Below are positions 1 to 13,353 of a DNA stretch of 64,000 nt, piece by piece. Below the pieces are notes generated by a model. The model searched no databases. It saw nothing but the letters and a program-made list of their open reading frames with translations, and was not told the DNA's origin. The stretch's first letter is position 1; every line of letters starts with the position of its first letter. This DNA comes from Saccharothrix saharensis (GTDB lineage Bacteria; Actinomycetota; Actinomycetes; Mycobacteriales; Pseudonocardiaceae): positions 6,087,386-6,151,385 of the forward strand of contig NZ_VFPP01000001.1 in assembly GCF_006716745.1 (NCBI RefSeq), in the 5' to 3' direction. The translations under genes were made by a program, and so were the position numbers.

Positions 1-1907
<1,907 letters not shown>

Positions 1908-1911
<4 letters not shown>

Positions 1912-3254
1912 GACTGCACCGCTCCCTCTCCAGTGATCCGCGCGATCGACGACAACGGGACCGTCAACCACTCCGGCCTGTTCGCGTGCTCGTACGCGAC
2001 CTCGTACACGGCCTTGTCCAGCTCGAACGCCCGCAGCAGGTAGCCCCGCTTGCGGGGGTCGCCGACCGAGTCCGACGCCGCCTCCGCGTAGCCCTCGGTG
2101 AACGCCGCGCGGTTGCGCCGCGCCCACTCCAGCGCCCGCACGGTCAGCTGGTGGTCCTCCGGCTGGCCGACCAGGAGCTGGTGCGCCGCGTAGTCGAAGG
2201 ATCGCAGCATCCCGGCCACGTCGCGCAACGGCGAGCGCAGCGCGGTCCGCTCGGCGATCGGCGAGCCCGGCTCGCCCTCGAAGTCGATCAGCAGCCACCC
2301 CTGCACGGTCCGCAGCACCTGGCCCAGGTGCAGGTCGCCGTGGATGTGCTGCACCGCCACCGCGTCCGGGGTGTCCCTGGCCTGCTCGAACGCCTCCCGC
2401 AGCGCGGGCACGTACGGCCGCAGCTCCGGCACCGCGGCGACCACCGAGTCCAGCCGCGCGATCATCGCCCGGACGGTCCGGTCGATGTCCTCGGCGTCCG
2501 CGTGCTGCGTGCCCAACGCGCGTTCCAGGTCCGCGTGCACGCTGGCCACCGCCTGGCCGAGCCGCTGCGCCTCGCCCGCGAAGTCGCCGCCCACCTCGTC
2601 GGCGTGCAGGTCGGCCTCGGCCATCAGGTCCCGCACGCTGGTCGTCGCCATCGCCCAGCCGTCCACCGCGTCCGGCATGAACTGCTGCAACATGCCGACG
2701 GTCGTGGTCTGGCCGTCCAGCCGGCCGGTGATCGACCCGAGCGGCTGGGCGATGTGCTCGCACCCGACCTGACGCAACGCCCGGTGCAGCACCAGGTCCG
2801 GGTTCTCGCCGTAGGTCAGCTTGCGGAACAGCTTGAGGATGTACTGGCTGCCGAACACGATCGAGGTGTTGGACTGCTCGGACGTGATCGGCCGGCCGCG
2901 CAGCCCGGTCTGCAGTTCCACGTCCGGCTCGTGCGCGAACCGCAGGCCGTCGACCTCGGCGCCCTCCGCGATCAGGTCGAGCAGCGCGCCGGTCAGCTCC
3001 GGCACCTGCGTGGCGTCGTGGTTCTCCGCGTGGTCGGTGACCAGCAGCTGGTACGGCTCGCGCCGGTCCGGCTGCGCCACCTCCACCACGAGGTGCACCA
3101 GCACCGGCTCCTCGGCCCGCAGCACCGTCGTGCGCAGCGGGCGGATGGAGGTGACCGGGCGGTCCTTGCCGCCGAACCACCGCTGCGCGGGCAGCCACCC
3201 GGGCAGCGCGGTCATCACCTCGTCGACCAGGTCGTGCGGTCGGGTCACGTCCAT
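1908..3254 (-). CDS. mak: Maltokinase (Mak/Pep2)
   Basis: Maltokinase phosphorylates maltose with ATP to alpha-maltose-1-phosphate, the donor used by GlgE. The 448-residue length fits the stand-alone enzyme. The N-terminal part carries the [10 protein letters not shown] motif typical of Mak. The kinase core shows HGDLHLGQ near residue 303 (catalytic loop) and LIDFEGEP near residue 321 (metal-binding Asp), as in aminoglycoside-phosphotransferase folds. The frame is open further upstream, but the ATG at 3254 is preferred because it overlaps the treS stop (TGATG). In some actinobacteria treS and mak are fused; here they are separate but coupled genes. Confidence 0.95.
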
Positions 3255-5065
3255 CACCTCGGCTCGCTGTCGTCGCCGGCTTCCACGAGCTGGAACCAGT
3301 AGAAGCCGTGACCGGGCAGGGTCAGCAGGTAGGGCAGGTCGCCCACGGTGGGGAAGACCACGCCGCCGGTCAGCTCCACCGGCCTGCTGCCGTGGTGCTC
3401 CGACAGATCGAGTTCGACCGGCTGCGGGAACCGCGACAGGTTGTTCACGCACAGCACGACGTCCTCGTGTCCGTCGGGCCGCCGCCACCGCCGCCGGTAG
3501 GCCAGCACGCTCGGGTTCGAGCCGCCCAGGTCGGTGAAGTCGCCCTCCGCGAACGCGTGGTGCTGCTTGCGCACCTCGATCATCCGCCGCGTCCAGTGCA
3601 GCAGCGACGACTGGTTGTTCAACTGTGCCTCGACGTTGAGGCCCTGGTAGCCGTACACCGGGTCCATGATCACCGGCAGGTAGATCCGGCCCGGGTCGCA
3701 GCTGGAGAACCCCGCGTTGCGGTCCGGGGTCCACTGCATGGGCGTGCGCACCGCGTCGCGGTCGCCCAGCCAGATGTTGTCGCCCATGCCGATCTCGTCA
3801 CCGTAGTAGAGGACGGGCGAGCCGGGCAGCGACAGCAGCATCGCGGTGAACAGCTCCTGCTGGTTGCGGTCGTTCTCCAGCAGCGGGGCCAGGCGTCGCC
3901 GGATGCCGATGTTCGCCTTCATCCGCGGGTCCTTGGCGTACTCCGCGTACATGTAGTCGCGCTCTTCGTCGGTGACCATCTCCAGCGTCAACTCGTCGTG
4001 GTTGCGCAGGAAGATGCCCCACTGCGCGCCCGACGGGATCTCCGGCGTCTGCGCCAGGATCTCCGAGATCGGGAACCGCGACTCGCGCCGCACGGCCATG
4101 AAGATGCGCGGCATCAGCGGGAAGTGGAACGCCATGTGGCACTCGTCGCCGCCGACGTCGGGGTCGCCGAAGTACTCGACCACGTCCGACGGCCACTGGT
4201 TGGCCTCGGCCAGCAGCACCCGGCCGGGGTACTCGTCGTCCACGACCTTGCGGCAGCGCTTGAGGAAGTCGTGCGTGCGCGGCAGGTTCTCGCAGTTCGT
4301 GCCCTCCTGCTCGAACAGGTACGGCACGGCGTCGAGCCGGAACCCGTCGATGCCCAGGTCGAGCCAGAACCGCAGGGTGTCCAGCATGGCCTCCTGGACG
4401 TGCGGGTTCTCGTAGTTCAGGTCCGGCTGGTGGGAGAAGAACCGGTGCCAGTAGAACTGGCCGCGCACCGGGTCGTAGGTCCAGTTGGACGACTCGGTGT
4501 CGACGAAGATGATCCGCGCGTCGGCGTACTTCGAGTCGTCGTCGCTCCAGACGTAGTAGTCGCCGTACGGGCCGTCGGGGTCCGTCCGGGACTGCTGGAA
4601 CCACGGGTGGGCGTCGCTGGTGTGGTTGAGCACCAGGTCGGTGATCACCCGGATGCCGCGGCGGTGCGCCTCGTCCAGCAGGTACACGAAGTCCTCGACC
4701 GAACCGAACTCCGGCAGCACCGCGCGGAAGTCGGAGATGTCGTACCCGCCGTCGCGCAGCGGCGAGGCGTAGAACGGCGGCAGCCACAGGCAGTCGACGC
4801 CGAGCCACTCCAGGTAGTCCAACCGGGACGCGAGCCCCCGCAGGTCGCCGGTGCCGTCACCGTTGGAGTCGCTGAACGCGCGCACCAGCACCTCGTAGAA
4901 CACCGCGCCCTTGAACCAGCTCGGGTCCCGCGGCACCAGCTTGGCCGACCGGAAGTCCTCGGCCTGCGGCTCCACCAGCAGGCCGTCGGCGCCGATGGCC
5001 TCGCCGGTGTGCGGCACGTTCTCCAGGCCTACCAGCGCGGCGTCGGGTCGGGCCTCTTCTTGCAT
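3254..5065 (-). CDS. treS: Trehalose synthase / maltose alpha-D-glucosyltransferase TreS
   Basis: TreS interconverts trehalose and maltose. The 603-residue protein is a GH13 enzyme. Nucleophile Asp is near residue 245 in [18 protein letters not shown], acid/base Glu is near residue 287 in [11 protein letters not shown], and the third carboxylate is in [13 protein letters not shown]. The ATG at 5065 is chosen because a GGTGGAG ribosome site sits just upstream; an in-frame start at 5086 would add seven residues. It lies 122 bp after glgE and supplies maltose to the coupled maltokinase, so the operon converts trehalose to maltose-1-phosphate for glucan extension. Confidence 0.96.
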   Translation of the reverse strand: MQEEARPDAALVGLENVPHTGEAIGADGLLVEPQAEDFRSAKLVPRDPSWFKGAVFYEVLVRAFSDSNGDGTGDLRGLASRLDYLEWLGVDCLWLPPFYASPLRDGGYDISDFRAVLPEFGSVEDFVYLLDEAHRRGIRVITDLVLNHTSDAHPWFQQSRTDPDGPYGDYYVWSDDDSKYADARIIFVDTESSNWTYDPVRGQFYWHRFFSHQPDLNYENPHVQEAMLDTLRFWLDLGIDGFRLDAVPYLFEQEGTNCENLPRTHDFLKRCRKVVDDEYPGRVLLAEANQWPSDVVEYFGDPDVGGDECHMAFHFPLMPRIFMAVRRESRFPISEILAQTPEIPSGAQWGIFLRNHDELTLEMVTDEERDYMYAEYAKDPRMKANIGIRRRLAPLLENDRNQQELFTAMLLSLPGSPVLYYGDEIGMGDNIWLGDRDAVRTPMQWTPDRNAGFSSCDPGRIYLPVIMDPVYGYQGLNVEAQLNNQSSLLHWTRRMIEVRKQHHAFAEGDFTDLGGSNPSVLAYRRRWRRPDGHEDVVLCVNNLSRFPQPVELDLSEHHGSRPVELTGGVVFPTVGDLPYLLTLPGHGFYWFQLVEAGDDSEPR

Positions 5066-5187
5066 GTGTGCTCCACCTCGTCCCACCTCATTGGGGGTGC
5101 GTTCGATCGTCCCTCGTGCTCTTCGGCGGGCACGGGGACTCGGTAAAGGGGACCGGGCTGGGTTCTTCGACTGGCTGCTGGACCCGC

Positions 5188-7164
<1,977 letters not shown>

Positions 7165-7636
7165 CGGCAGCGCCCCTCTCACCTGGTGTGACGCTTGCGC
7201 GTGCAAGTCTGCCCGCAGCGATCGGACCAACCGCCACCGGGACCCGTACCTGCTGTTCCTACCCCTTCTGGTTGGATTGCACACTTGACGGTGGTTCCGA
7301 TTCGCCATGGAAGATCACAATCTCGTGTCGGCGCCGACGCCACGCCGTCCTCCATCGGGCGTAACGTGATCACACGATCGGTCCAGTGATCACTCGAACG
7401 GTGTCCGGGAGCCGTCGCCGCCGCGGACGAGGCGGGCCGCCGGCTGTCCGGGCCGCGGCCGAGCCGCCGTTCGGAGCAAGCCGGATCGATCACCGCCGTG
7501 ACCGCGTCACCACTTGCGCGGTGTGCGCGAAATAACTTGCAGCGCACCGTTTGGCCTGGTGGAGCTGTATCGGTCCCTGCATCGGTTCGGGTGACCGTTG
7601 CTCCGCACCGCTGGATGGGGGATAAGGTCCGACGCC
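7165..7636. promoter_or_regulatory. Divergent promoter region between glgE and glgP
   Basis: These 472 bp hold no convincing gene and separate two divergent glucan-pathway units, so promoters for both must lie here. The clearest signals are two palindromes: GTGATCAC at 7366-7373 and AGTGATCACT at 7385-7394. Their centres are 20 bp apart, about two helical turns, as for a dimer-of-dimers operator. I cannot assign a regulator or a -10/-35 pair with confidence. Confidence 0.5.
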
Positions 7637-10207
7637 ATGCGAGCACTTCGCCGGTTCACCGTCCGAGCCAGTCTGCCCGAGCCGTTGGCGGCCCTGGGCA
7701 CCCTCGCCACGAACCTGCGCTGGACGTGGCACCAGCCCACCCAGGACCTGTTCGCGTCGGTCGACCCCGAGCTGTGGGCCGAGAGCGGCGACCCGTTGCG
7801 CCTGCTGTCCGTGGTCGCGCCCGACCGCCTCGAAGCCCTCTCCCGCGACGAGCAGTTCCTCGCCCACGCCCGCGCCCTGGCCGACGACCTGCACCGCTAC
7901 ACCACCGGGCCGCGCTGGTTCCAGCGCCGCCAGGACGAGATCGCGCAGCGCCGCGAGCACGGCCGGCACGACCCGCACCCGCTGCCGAACGCGATCGCCT
8001 ACTTCTCGATGGAGTTCGGCGTCACCGAGGCCCTGCCGAACTACTCCGGCGGCCTCGGCGTGCTGGCGGGCGACCACCTCAAGGCCGCCTCCGACCTCGG
8101 CGTGCCGCTGATCGCCGTCGGCCTGCTCTACCGGTCCGGCTACTTCCGCCAGGCGCTGTCGCTGGACGGCTGGCAGATCGAGCACTACCCGGTGCTCGAC
8201 CCGCGCGGCCTGCCGCTGGAGCTGCTCACCGAGCCCTCCGGCGCGCCGATCCTGGTGCACGTCGCCATGCCCGGCGACCGGGTGCTGCGCGCCAAGGTGT
8301 GGAAGGCCCAGGTCGGCCGCATCCCGTTGCTGCTGCTCGACTCCGACGTGGAGGAGAACGACGACGACCTGCGCGGCGTCACCGACCGCCTCTACGGCGG
8401 CGACCAGGACCACCGCATCCGGCAGGAGATCCTGGCGGGCGTCGGCGGCGTCCGGGCCGTGCGCACGTACTGCGAGCTGACCGGCCACCCCTCGCCCGAG
8501 GTGTTCCACACCAACGAGGGCCACGCGGGCTTCCTGGGCCTGGAGCGCATCCGCGAGCTGGTCACGGGCGAGGGCCTGGACTTCGACCAGGCGCTGGCCG
8601 CGGTCCGCGCGGGCACCGTGTTCACCACGCACACGCCCGTCCCGGCGGGCATCGACCGGTTCCCCGTCGACCTCGTGCAGCACTACTTCGGCTCGGAGTC
8701 CCTGCTGCCGGGCGTGAACACCCAGCGCATCCTCGCGCTGGGCGCCGAGGACAACCCCGGCCTGTTCAACATGGCGCACATGGGTCTGCGGCTCGCCCAG
8801 CGCGCGAACGGCGTCTCCAAGCTGCACGGCACCGTCAGCCGCGACATGTTCCGCGGCCTGTGGCCGGGCTTCGACGCCTCGGAGGTGCCGATCGGCTCGG
8901 TCACCAACGGCGTGCACGGCCCCACCTGGGCGGCCACCGAGATGAGCCGCCTGGTCGGCGACGCGGAGGACTCCGGCGTCGGCCTGCGCGGGTTCGAGCC
9001 CGTCACCGACCAGCGGCTGTGGGAGCTGCGCAACGACCTGCGCGGCAAGCTCGTGCACGAGGTCCGCCGCCGCACCCGCGCGTCCTGGTTGCAGCGCGGC
9101 GCGTCGGCGCTGGAGCTGGGCTGGACCGACTCGGTGTTCGACCCGGACGTGCTGACCGTCGGCTTCGCCCGCCGCGTGCCGACCTACAAGCGGCTGACGC
9201 TGATGCTGCGCGACGCGGACCGGCTGCGCGCCCTGCTGCTGCACCCCGAACGGCCCGTGCAGCTCGTCGTGGCGGGCAAGTCGCACCCGGCCGACGACGG
9301 CGGCAAGGCGTTGATCCAGCAGATCGTGCGGTTCGCCGACGACGCGGGCGTGCGGCACCGGATCGTGTTCCTGCCCGACTACGACATGTCCATGGCCCGG
9401 TACCTGTACTGGGGCTGCGACGTGTGGCTGAACAACCCGATGCGCCCGCTGGAGGCCTGCGGCACGTCCGGCATGAAGTCCGCGCTCAACGGCGGGCTGA
9501 ACCTGTCGATCCGCGACGGCTGGTGGGACGAGCTGTACGACGGCAGCAACGGCTGGGCCATCCCGACCGCCGACGGCGTCACCGACCCGACCCGGCGCGA
9601 CGACCTGGAGGCCGCCGCGCTCTACGACCTGCTCGGCAGCCAGGTCGCGCCGCTGTTCTACGACCGGGGCGAGGACGGCGTGCCGACCCGCTGGCTGGCC
9701 ATGGTGCGGCACACGCTGGCGTCGCTCGGCCCGGCCGTGCAGGCGTCCCGGATGGTGCGCGAGTACGTGGAGAAGCTGTACGCGCCCGCCGCGTCGTCGG
9801 CCGGCTCGGTGGTCGGCGAGGGGTTCCGCGGCGCGAAGGAGCTGGCCGCGTACCGGCAGCGCCTGCGGGCGTCGTGGACGCGGGTGCGGGTGCTGGACTC
9901 GGAGATGTCGCTGAACGGGTCGGCCACGCCGCAGCTCGGCGCGCCGGTCGGCGTGCGGGCCCGGATCGAGCTGGCCGGCCTGGAACCGTCCGAAGTGGAC
10001 GTGCAGGTGGCGCTCGGCCGGGTCGGCGACTCCGACGAGCTGTACGACGTGGTCACGCACGGCATGCGTTACGCGGGCAACGGCAACTACGAGATCGAGG
10101 TGCCGCTGCCGCACGCGGGCGCGGTCGGCTACACCGTGCGCGTGCTGCCGCGGCACGACCTGCTCGCGTCACCGGCGGAACTCGGCCGGGTCGTGCTGGC
10201 GAGGTGA
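7637..10207 (+). CDS. glgP: Alpha-glucan (glycogen/maltodextrin) phosphorylase GlgP
   Basis: GlgP releases glucose-1-phosphate from alpha-1,4-glucan using phosphate and PLP. The 856-residue protein belongs to GT35, in the branch that begins RFTVRASLPEPLAALGTLA as in mycobacterial GlgP. The PLP lysine is Lys614 in the signature EACGTSGMKSALNGGLNLS, and GGLGVLAGDHLKAASDLG is a conserved N-terminal block. The ATG at 7637 is chosen; an upstream in-frame start at 7598 lacks similarity. The C-terminal 100 residues form a beta-rich extension. It opposes the GlgE/GlgB synthesis operon, the same neighbourhood as glgP-glgE in mycobacteria. Confidence 0.95.
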   Translation: MRALRRFTVRASLPEPLAALGTLATNLRWTWHQPTQDLFASVDPELWAESGDPLRLLSVVAPDRLEALSRDEQFLAHARALADDLHRYTTGPRWFQRRQDEIAQRREHGRHDPHPLPNAIAYFSMEFGVTEALPNYSGGLGVLAGDHLKAASDLGVPLIAVGLLYRSGYFRQALSLDGWQIEHYPVLDPRGLPLELLTEPSGAPILVHVAMPGDRVLRAKVWKAQVGRIPLLLLDSDVEENDDDLRGVTDRLYGGDQDHRIRQEILAGVGGVRAVRTYCELTGHPSPEVFHTNEGHAGFLGLERIRELVTGEGLDFDQALAAVRAGTVFTTHTPVPAGIDRFPVDLVQHYFGSESLLPGVNTQRILALGAEDNPGLFNMAHMGLRLAQRANGVSKLHGTVSRDMFRGLWPGFDASEVPIGSVTNGVHGPTWAATEMSRLVGDAEDSGVGLRGFEPVTDQRLWELRNDLRGKLVHEVRRRTRASWLQRGASALELGWTDSVFDPDVLTVGFARRVPTYKRLTLMLRDADRLRALLLHPERPVQLVVAGKSHPADDGGKALIQQIVRFADDAGVRHRIVFLPDYDMSMARYLYWGCDVWLNNPMRPLEACGTSGMKSALNGGLNLSIRDGWWDELYDGSNGWAIPTADGVTDPTRRDDLEAAALYDLLGSQVAPLFYDRGEDGVPTRWLAMVRHTLASLGPAVQASRMVREYVEKLYAPAASSAGSVVGEGFRGAKELAAYRQRLRASWTRVRVLDSEMSLNGSATPQLGAPVGVRARIELAGLEPSEVDVQVALGRVGDSDELYDVVTHGMRYAGNGNYEIEVPLPHAGAVGYTVRVLPRHDLLASPAELGRVVLAR

Positions 10208-10218
10208 CATCGCCCGAT

Positions 10219-10251
10219 CAGATGACCGTCGGTGTGACCGGCGGTCATCTG
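10219..10251 (+). terminator. Hairpin terminator after glgP
   Basis: A perfect 10-bp inverted repeat, CAGATGACCG (10219-10228) with CGGTCATCTG (10242-10251), surrounds a 13-base loop 12 bp past the glgP stop. There is no U-tract, as is common in high-GC actinobacteria. Confidence 0.6.
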
Positions 10252-10351
10252 GTCCCGGTGGTTTTCACGCTTCCGCACGGGATTTCTACGGTCGGGTGAA
10301 CCGGCCTGCTTCGCCGCGAGGTGGCGGCGGGTTCGCGCTTACCCTTGCGGC

Positions 10352-10849
10352 GTGAGGAAAATCGCGACGATCGGCACGGTGCTCGCCGTCCTGCTCGCCG
10401 TGGCCGTCACCCCGGCCGCGTCGGCGCGACGGCAGTCGGCGGAACCTCCCGCCGCGTGCGCGGGACTGGTGACGCAGCTCGCGGACACGCTGAAGAAGGT
10501 CATCGAGCCGTTGGCCGCGAACCCGCCCACACCGGACAAGGCGGCCGTGCCGCTGGGCGACACGCTCCGGGTGCTGGTGGCGATGACGGCGTCGAAGTGC
10601 CTGCCCACGCCGCCGATGACGGCTCCGGCGCAGTCCCGGTTCCACGGGCCGGAGCTGTGCCTGTCCCAGGCCATGGCGGTGTTCGCCGGGCTGTTCAGCG
10701 TGTTGAGCAAGGTCGTGCCCGGTGCCGTGGCCCCGGACCCGGGCAAGCTGCGCGGCGAGGTGCAGGGGTGGCTGAAGGTCGTGGGCGAGGCGGTGCCCAC
10801 GTGCGGCCTGCCCGTGCCGCCCGACGGCATGCCGACCATGCCGGCGTAG
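10352..10849 (+). CDS. Small secreted protein of unknown function
   Basis: The 165-residue protein starts with GTG. It has a clear signal peptide: VRKIATIGTVLAVLLAVAV, then a TPAASA cleavage region near residue 27. The mature part has four Cys (in AACAGL, ASKCLP, ELCLSQ and PTCGLP), which could form two disulfides outside the cell. I recognise no domain. It stands alone between glgP and a convergent membrane-protein gene whose stop lies 3 bp away. Confidence 0.6.
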   Translation: MRKIATIGTVLAVLLAVAVTPAASARRQSAEPPAACAGLVTQLADTLKKVIEPLAANPPTPDKAAVPLGDTLRVLVAMTASKCLPTPPMTAPAQSRFHGPELCLSQAMAVFAGLFSVLSKVVPGAVAPDPGKLRGEVQGWLKVVGEAVPTCGLPVPPDGMPTMPA

Positions 10850-10852
10850 CGC

Positions 10853-11977
10853 TCAGGAGATGTCGAGGCGGGCGGTGGTCTCCGCGACGCGGGGCATCCA
10901 GCCGGCGAGTCGCTGCGCCTCGACGAGCGTGACGCGGGCCGCCGCGTTGTCGCCGGCGGCCATCTGGGCGCGGGCGATCGTGGCCAGCGCGTCGGCACGG
11001 GCCAGCGCGGACTCGCTGGTCGCCTTGGCCTGCCGGGCCAGGGCGAGGGCGCCGGCGTGGTCGTCCTCAATCAGGGCGAGCTGCGCCAACGTGCCCGTGC
11101 AGCGGTAGCGCGGGTAGCCGAACCGCATCGCGCCGTCCGCCGCGCGCTTGGCCGCGGGCACGCCGACGTCCGCGGGCAGTTGGCCGCCTTCGACGGCGTT
11201 GGCGGTGGAGCTCGCCATCGCGGCGAGCACGAACGCCATGTCCCGCTGCTCCAGGTCCGTGCGGCCCATCAGGTTGCTGACCGCGTGCAGCGCCTCGCCG
11301 TACTTCGCGCGCATGGTCAGCACGGCGGTGCGCGCGCCGATGGCGACCAGCAGCGTGGGGTGGCGGGCGACCAGCTCGTCGGCGATGGCCTCGGCCCGGT
11401 CGAGGTCACCGGTCTCCAGGGCGTCGCTGACCTCGTTGACCAGGGGCGTCGCCTCGTACTCGGCGGCCGTGCGGCCGGTCAGGCGGGGCAGGGCGAACAG
11501 GAACCAGCCCGGTGACGTGGTGCCCGCGCCGCGGCGCGGCCACAGGCCGTTGAGCAGCACCGCCGTGCCCGCGACCGCGACACCGCGCAGGAACGGCCGG
11601 TCGGTGTCCGACCAGGCCAGCGCGCCGAGCCAGACCACCGCCAGCAGCGCCGCGGTCAGCACCGCGGACGTGAGGCCGGTCAGCGCCAGCCGACGCCGGA
11701 CCGGCGCCTTGACCGACGTGAGACCGAGGGACAGCAGCAGCGGGATCGTCCGCCACACCACGCGCAGGTGCGGCTTCGTCCACGTGCGCACCTCGCCGCC
11801 GACCCCGATCTCGACCAGCGACACGCGCACCCGGAACACCAGCGCGCCCGCCAGCAACCCGAGCTGCAGCACCGCGTGCGCGGCCCACGTCCCGAACGCG
11901 GCGCCACCGAACGACGCGACGCCCGGCCGCCAGACCACGAGGACGACCAGGGCCGACCCGGTCAGCACTTTCCACAC
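10853..11977 (-). CDS. Membrane protein with cytoplasmic TPR-like C-terminus, function unknown
   Basis: This is a 374-residue protein with a GTG start. The first 155 residues hold about four hydrophobic segments: ALVVLVVWRPGV, AHAVLQLGLLAGALVF, an LTGLTSAVLTAALLAVVWLG region, and GVAVAGTAVLLNGLW. The rest is soluble and alpha-helical, with repeated alanine-rich helix pairs such as ALETGDLDRAEAIADELVAR and DDHAGALALARQAKATSES. Their spacing suggests tetratricopeptide-like repeats. No enzyme motif is visible. A scaffold or stress-related role is possible but not shown. Confidence 0.6.
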   Translation of the reverse strand: MWKVLTGSALVVLVVWRPGVASFGGAAFGTWAAHAVLQLGLLAGALVFRVRVSLVEIGVGGEVRTWTKPHLRVVWRTIPLLLSLGLTSVKAPVRRRLALTGLTSAVLTAALLAVVWLGALAWSDTDRPFLRGVAVAGTAVLLNGLWPRRGAGTTSPGWFLFALPRLTGRTAAEYEATPLVNEVSDALETGDLDRAEAIADELVARHPTLLVAIGARTAVLTMRAKYGEALHAVSNLMGRTDLEQRDMAFVLAAMASSTANAVEGGQLPADVGVPAAKRAADGAMRFGYPRYRCTGTLAQLALIEDDHAGALALARQAKATSESALARADALATIARAQMAAGDNAAARVTLVEAQRLAGWMPRVAETTARLDIS

Positions 11978-12002
11978 GATCCCGAGACGCTACCGCCACC
12001 CC

Positions 12003-12137
12003 CGCGGTTCCCGAACGTCGAACTCACGGGTCCCGAACGTTCGACACTCGGGACTTGAGCGTTCGACACACGCGAGTGTCGAACGCTCAGGTACCGAGTG
12101 TCGAACGCTCAGGTACCCCGAGTTCAACGCTCAGGTC
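12003..12137. repeat. Intergenic repeat cluster with a perfect 14-bp hairpin
   Basis: Two exact tandem copies of a 22-bp unit, GAGTGTCGAACGCTCAGGTA plus CC, occupy 12074-12095 and 12096-12117. A third, shortened copy (GAGTTCAACGCTCAGG) is at 12120-12135. An inverted copy upstream makes a perfect 14-bp stem, TGAGCGTTCGACAC (12056-12069) with GTGTCGAACGCTCA (12076-12089), around a 6-base loop. Further degenerate copies (CCCGAACGTCGAACTC, CCCGAACGTTCGACACTC) lie at 12010-12050. The cluster overlaps the stop codon of the rhodanese gene. It resembles a dispersed REP-like family and may also act as a terminator. Confidence 0.75.
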
Positions 12138-12517
12138 ACGGCTTGGGTGGCGCCGGGGCGCACGGGCAGGCCCGAGGCGGCGTAGGCGCGGAAGCCGCCG
12201 ACCAGGTCGGTCGCCCGGGGCAGACCCACGCGTTGCAGGTCGCGCGCGGCCAGGCTGGAGGCGTAGCCCTCGTTGCACAGCACGACCACGGTCGTGTCGG
12301 CGGTGAAGCCGGGGATGCGGTGCTCGCCGTCCGGGTCCAGCCGCCACTCCAGCACGATGCGCTCCACCGGGATCGACCCGGGCACCTCGCCCTCCTCCGC
12401 GCGGTTGTGGTGCGGCCGGATGTCGACCACCAGCACGTCCGACAGCCCGGCCAGCTCCTCCGGCGTCACGCGGCGCAACGACCGCCGCGCCTCCTCCAAC
12501 AGCTCCTCGGCACTCAC
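12131..12517 (-). CDS. Rhodanese-like domain protein
   Basis: The 128-residue single-domain rhodanese moves sulfane sulfur to acceptors. Visible marks are the VVDIRPHHNRAEEGEVPGS segment of the fold and the active-site loop VVLCNEGYASSLAA, whose Cys near residue 81 would carry the persulfide. The GTG start overlaps the stop of the cysteine dioxygenase gene (GTGA), so the two are co-translated. The pair suggests oxidation or detoxification of cysteine-derived sulfur. The last codons run into the intergenic repeat. Confidence 0.85.
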   Translation of the reverse strand: MSAEELLEEARRSLRRVTPEELAGLSDVLVVDIRPHHNRAEEGEVPGSIPVERIVLEWRLDPDGEHRIPGFTADTTVVVLCNEGYASSLAARDLQRVGLPRATDLVGGFRAYAASGLPVRPGATQAVT

Positions 12518-13092
12518 GGGCCCTCCTGGTCGGCCAGAACGCGCAGCTGCTCCAACGGCAGCCGCTGGGCGGGCAACGGCTGGATCTCCGGCGGGATGTC
12601 GGCGAGGCTCGGATATTCCCGGGTCGGCACCAGCGGCGGCGAGTAGGCGTGCACGCTCGCCGCACCCACGGTGCCGCGGTTGACCATCCGGTGCGCCCGT
12701 CCGGCGCCGAACCCCAAAGCGCTGCCCACGGGTCGCAGCGCGCTGCGGACCGGCCCACCGGGGTAGCGGTAGTCCTCCGACAGCTCACCGGTCAGCACGG
12801 TGAACGAGCCCGCCGCGCCGCCGTGGTCGTGCGGCTCGGTGCCCTGGCCCGGCAGCCAGCTCAGCAACCACAGCTCGACGCCCTCGGTCAGCCCGAGCCG
12901 CGCCCACCAGCGCCGGTCCGGGTCGAACCGCAGGACGTCCAGCAACGGGGTGGTCAGCTCGGAGGCGACGGTGGAGGTCAGCTCGCGCAGCTCGCGCGGC
13001 GTCCAGAGGTCGCGTTCGGGGTGGATGATGTCGCGCAGGAACCGCACGTCCAGCTTCGGGTGCAGGTCGGCGCGCGCGATCGTCGCGGTCAC
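12514..13092 (-). CDS. Cysteine dioxygenase family protein
   Basis: Enzymes of this family oxidise cysteine (or a related thiol) to the sulfinic acid with non-haem iron. The 192-residue protein is a cupin: EPHDHGGAAGSF near residues 88-99 gives two iron ligands in an HxH arrangement, and HRMVNRG supplies the third. The GTG/ATG start region follows a 260-bp gap containing a possible cysteine leader peptide. It is coupled to a rhodanese, fitting a cysteine catabolism operon. The exact substrate (cysteine or 3-mercaptopropionate) cannot be decided from sequence alone. Confidence 0.85.
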   Translation of the reverse strand: MTATIARADLHPKLDVRFLRDIIHPERDLWTPRELRELTSTVASELTTPLLDVLRFDPDRRWWARLGLTEGVELWLLSWLPGQGTEPHDHGGAAGSFTVLTGELSEDYRYPGGPVRSALRPVGSALGFGAGRAHRMVNRGTVGAASVHAYSPPLVPTREYPSLADIPPEIQPLPAQRLPLEQLRVLADQEGP

Positions 13093-13152
13093 GGAAGTCG
13101 CTCCTGATGGCTACGAGGTCGGGCGGGGTAGCGATCAAGACGCGACGCGGGG

Positions 13153-13260
13153 TCAGCCGCGGGAGCGGGACCGGCCGCGTCGCGTCCGGCTACACCCGCA
13201 CGACGCCACCAGCAGGAGGTCGATCGTGCGGTCGCACCAGGTCAGCAACGGGCGGGCCAC
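13153..13260 (-). CDS. Possible cysteine-containing leader peptide (attenuator) of the cysteine dioxygenase operon
   Basis: A 35-residue frame from the GTG at 13260 lies on the same strand, 60 bp ahead of the cysteine dioxygenase gene. It reads LLTWCDRTIDLLLVASCGCS in its centre, with two close Cys codons, then a basic tail. This resembles the short actinobacterial leader peptides ahead of sulfur genes, which have an R-x-x-I-D-L...A-S...C pattern. In that model, ribosome stalling on Cys codons would sense cysteine. The ribosome site is weak and the exact start is uncertain. Confidence 0.4.
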   Translation of the reverse strand: MARPLLTWCDRTIDLLLVASCGCSRTRRGRSRSRG

Positions 13261-13353
13261 GCCCGCATCGTGCCACGGATCGGTGACCCGCGTCCGGGCC
13301 TCCCACCAGGCAGGATTGCCTCGGACCCGGAGACTGTCGGGCACCGGGGCACG

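Noticed and set aside
7490-10156. 888-codon minus-strand frame opposite glgP
   Set aside because: It is composition-driven and lacks any motif; glgP on the other strand is certain.
12056-12117. CRISPR array at the repeat cluster
   Set aside because: Repeats are directly adjacent without unique spacers, only two exact copies exist, and no cas genes are in view.
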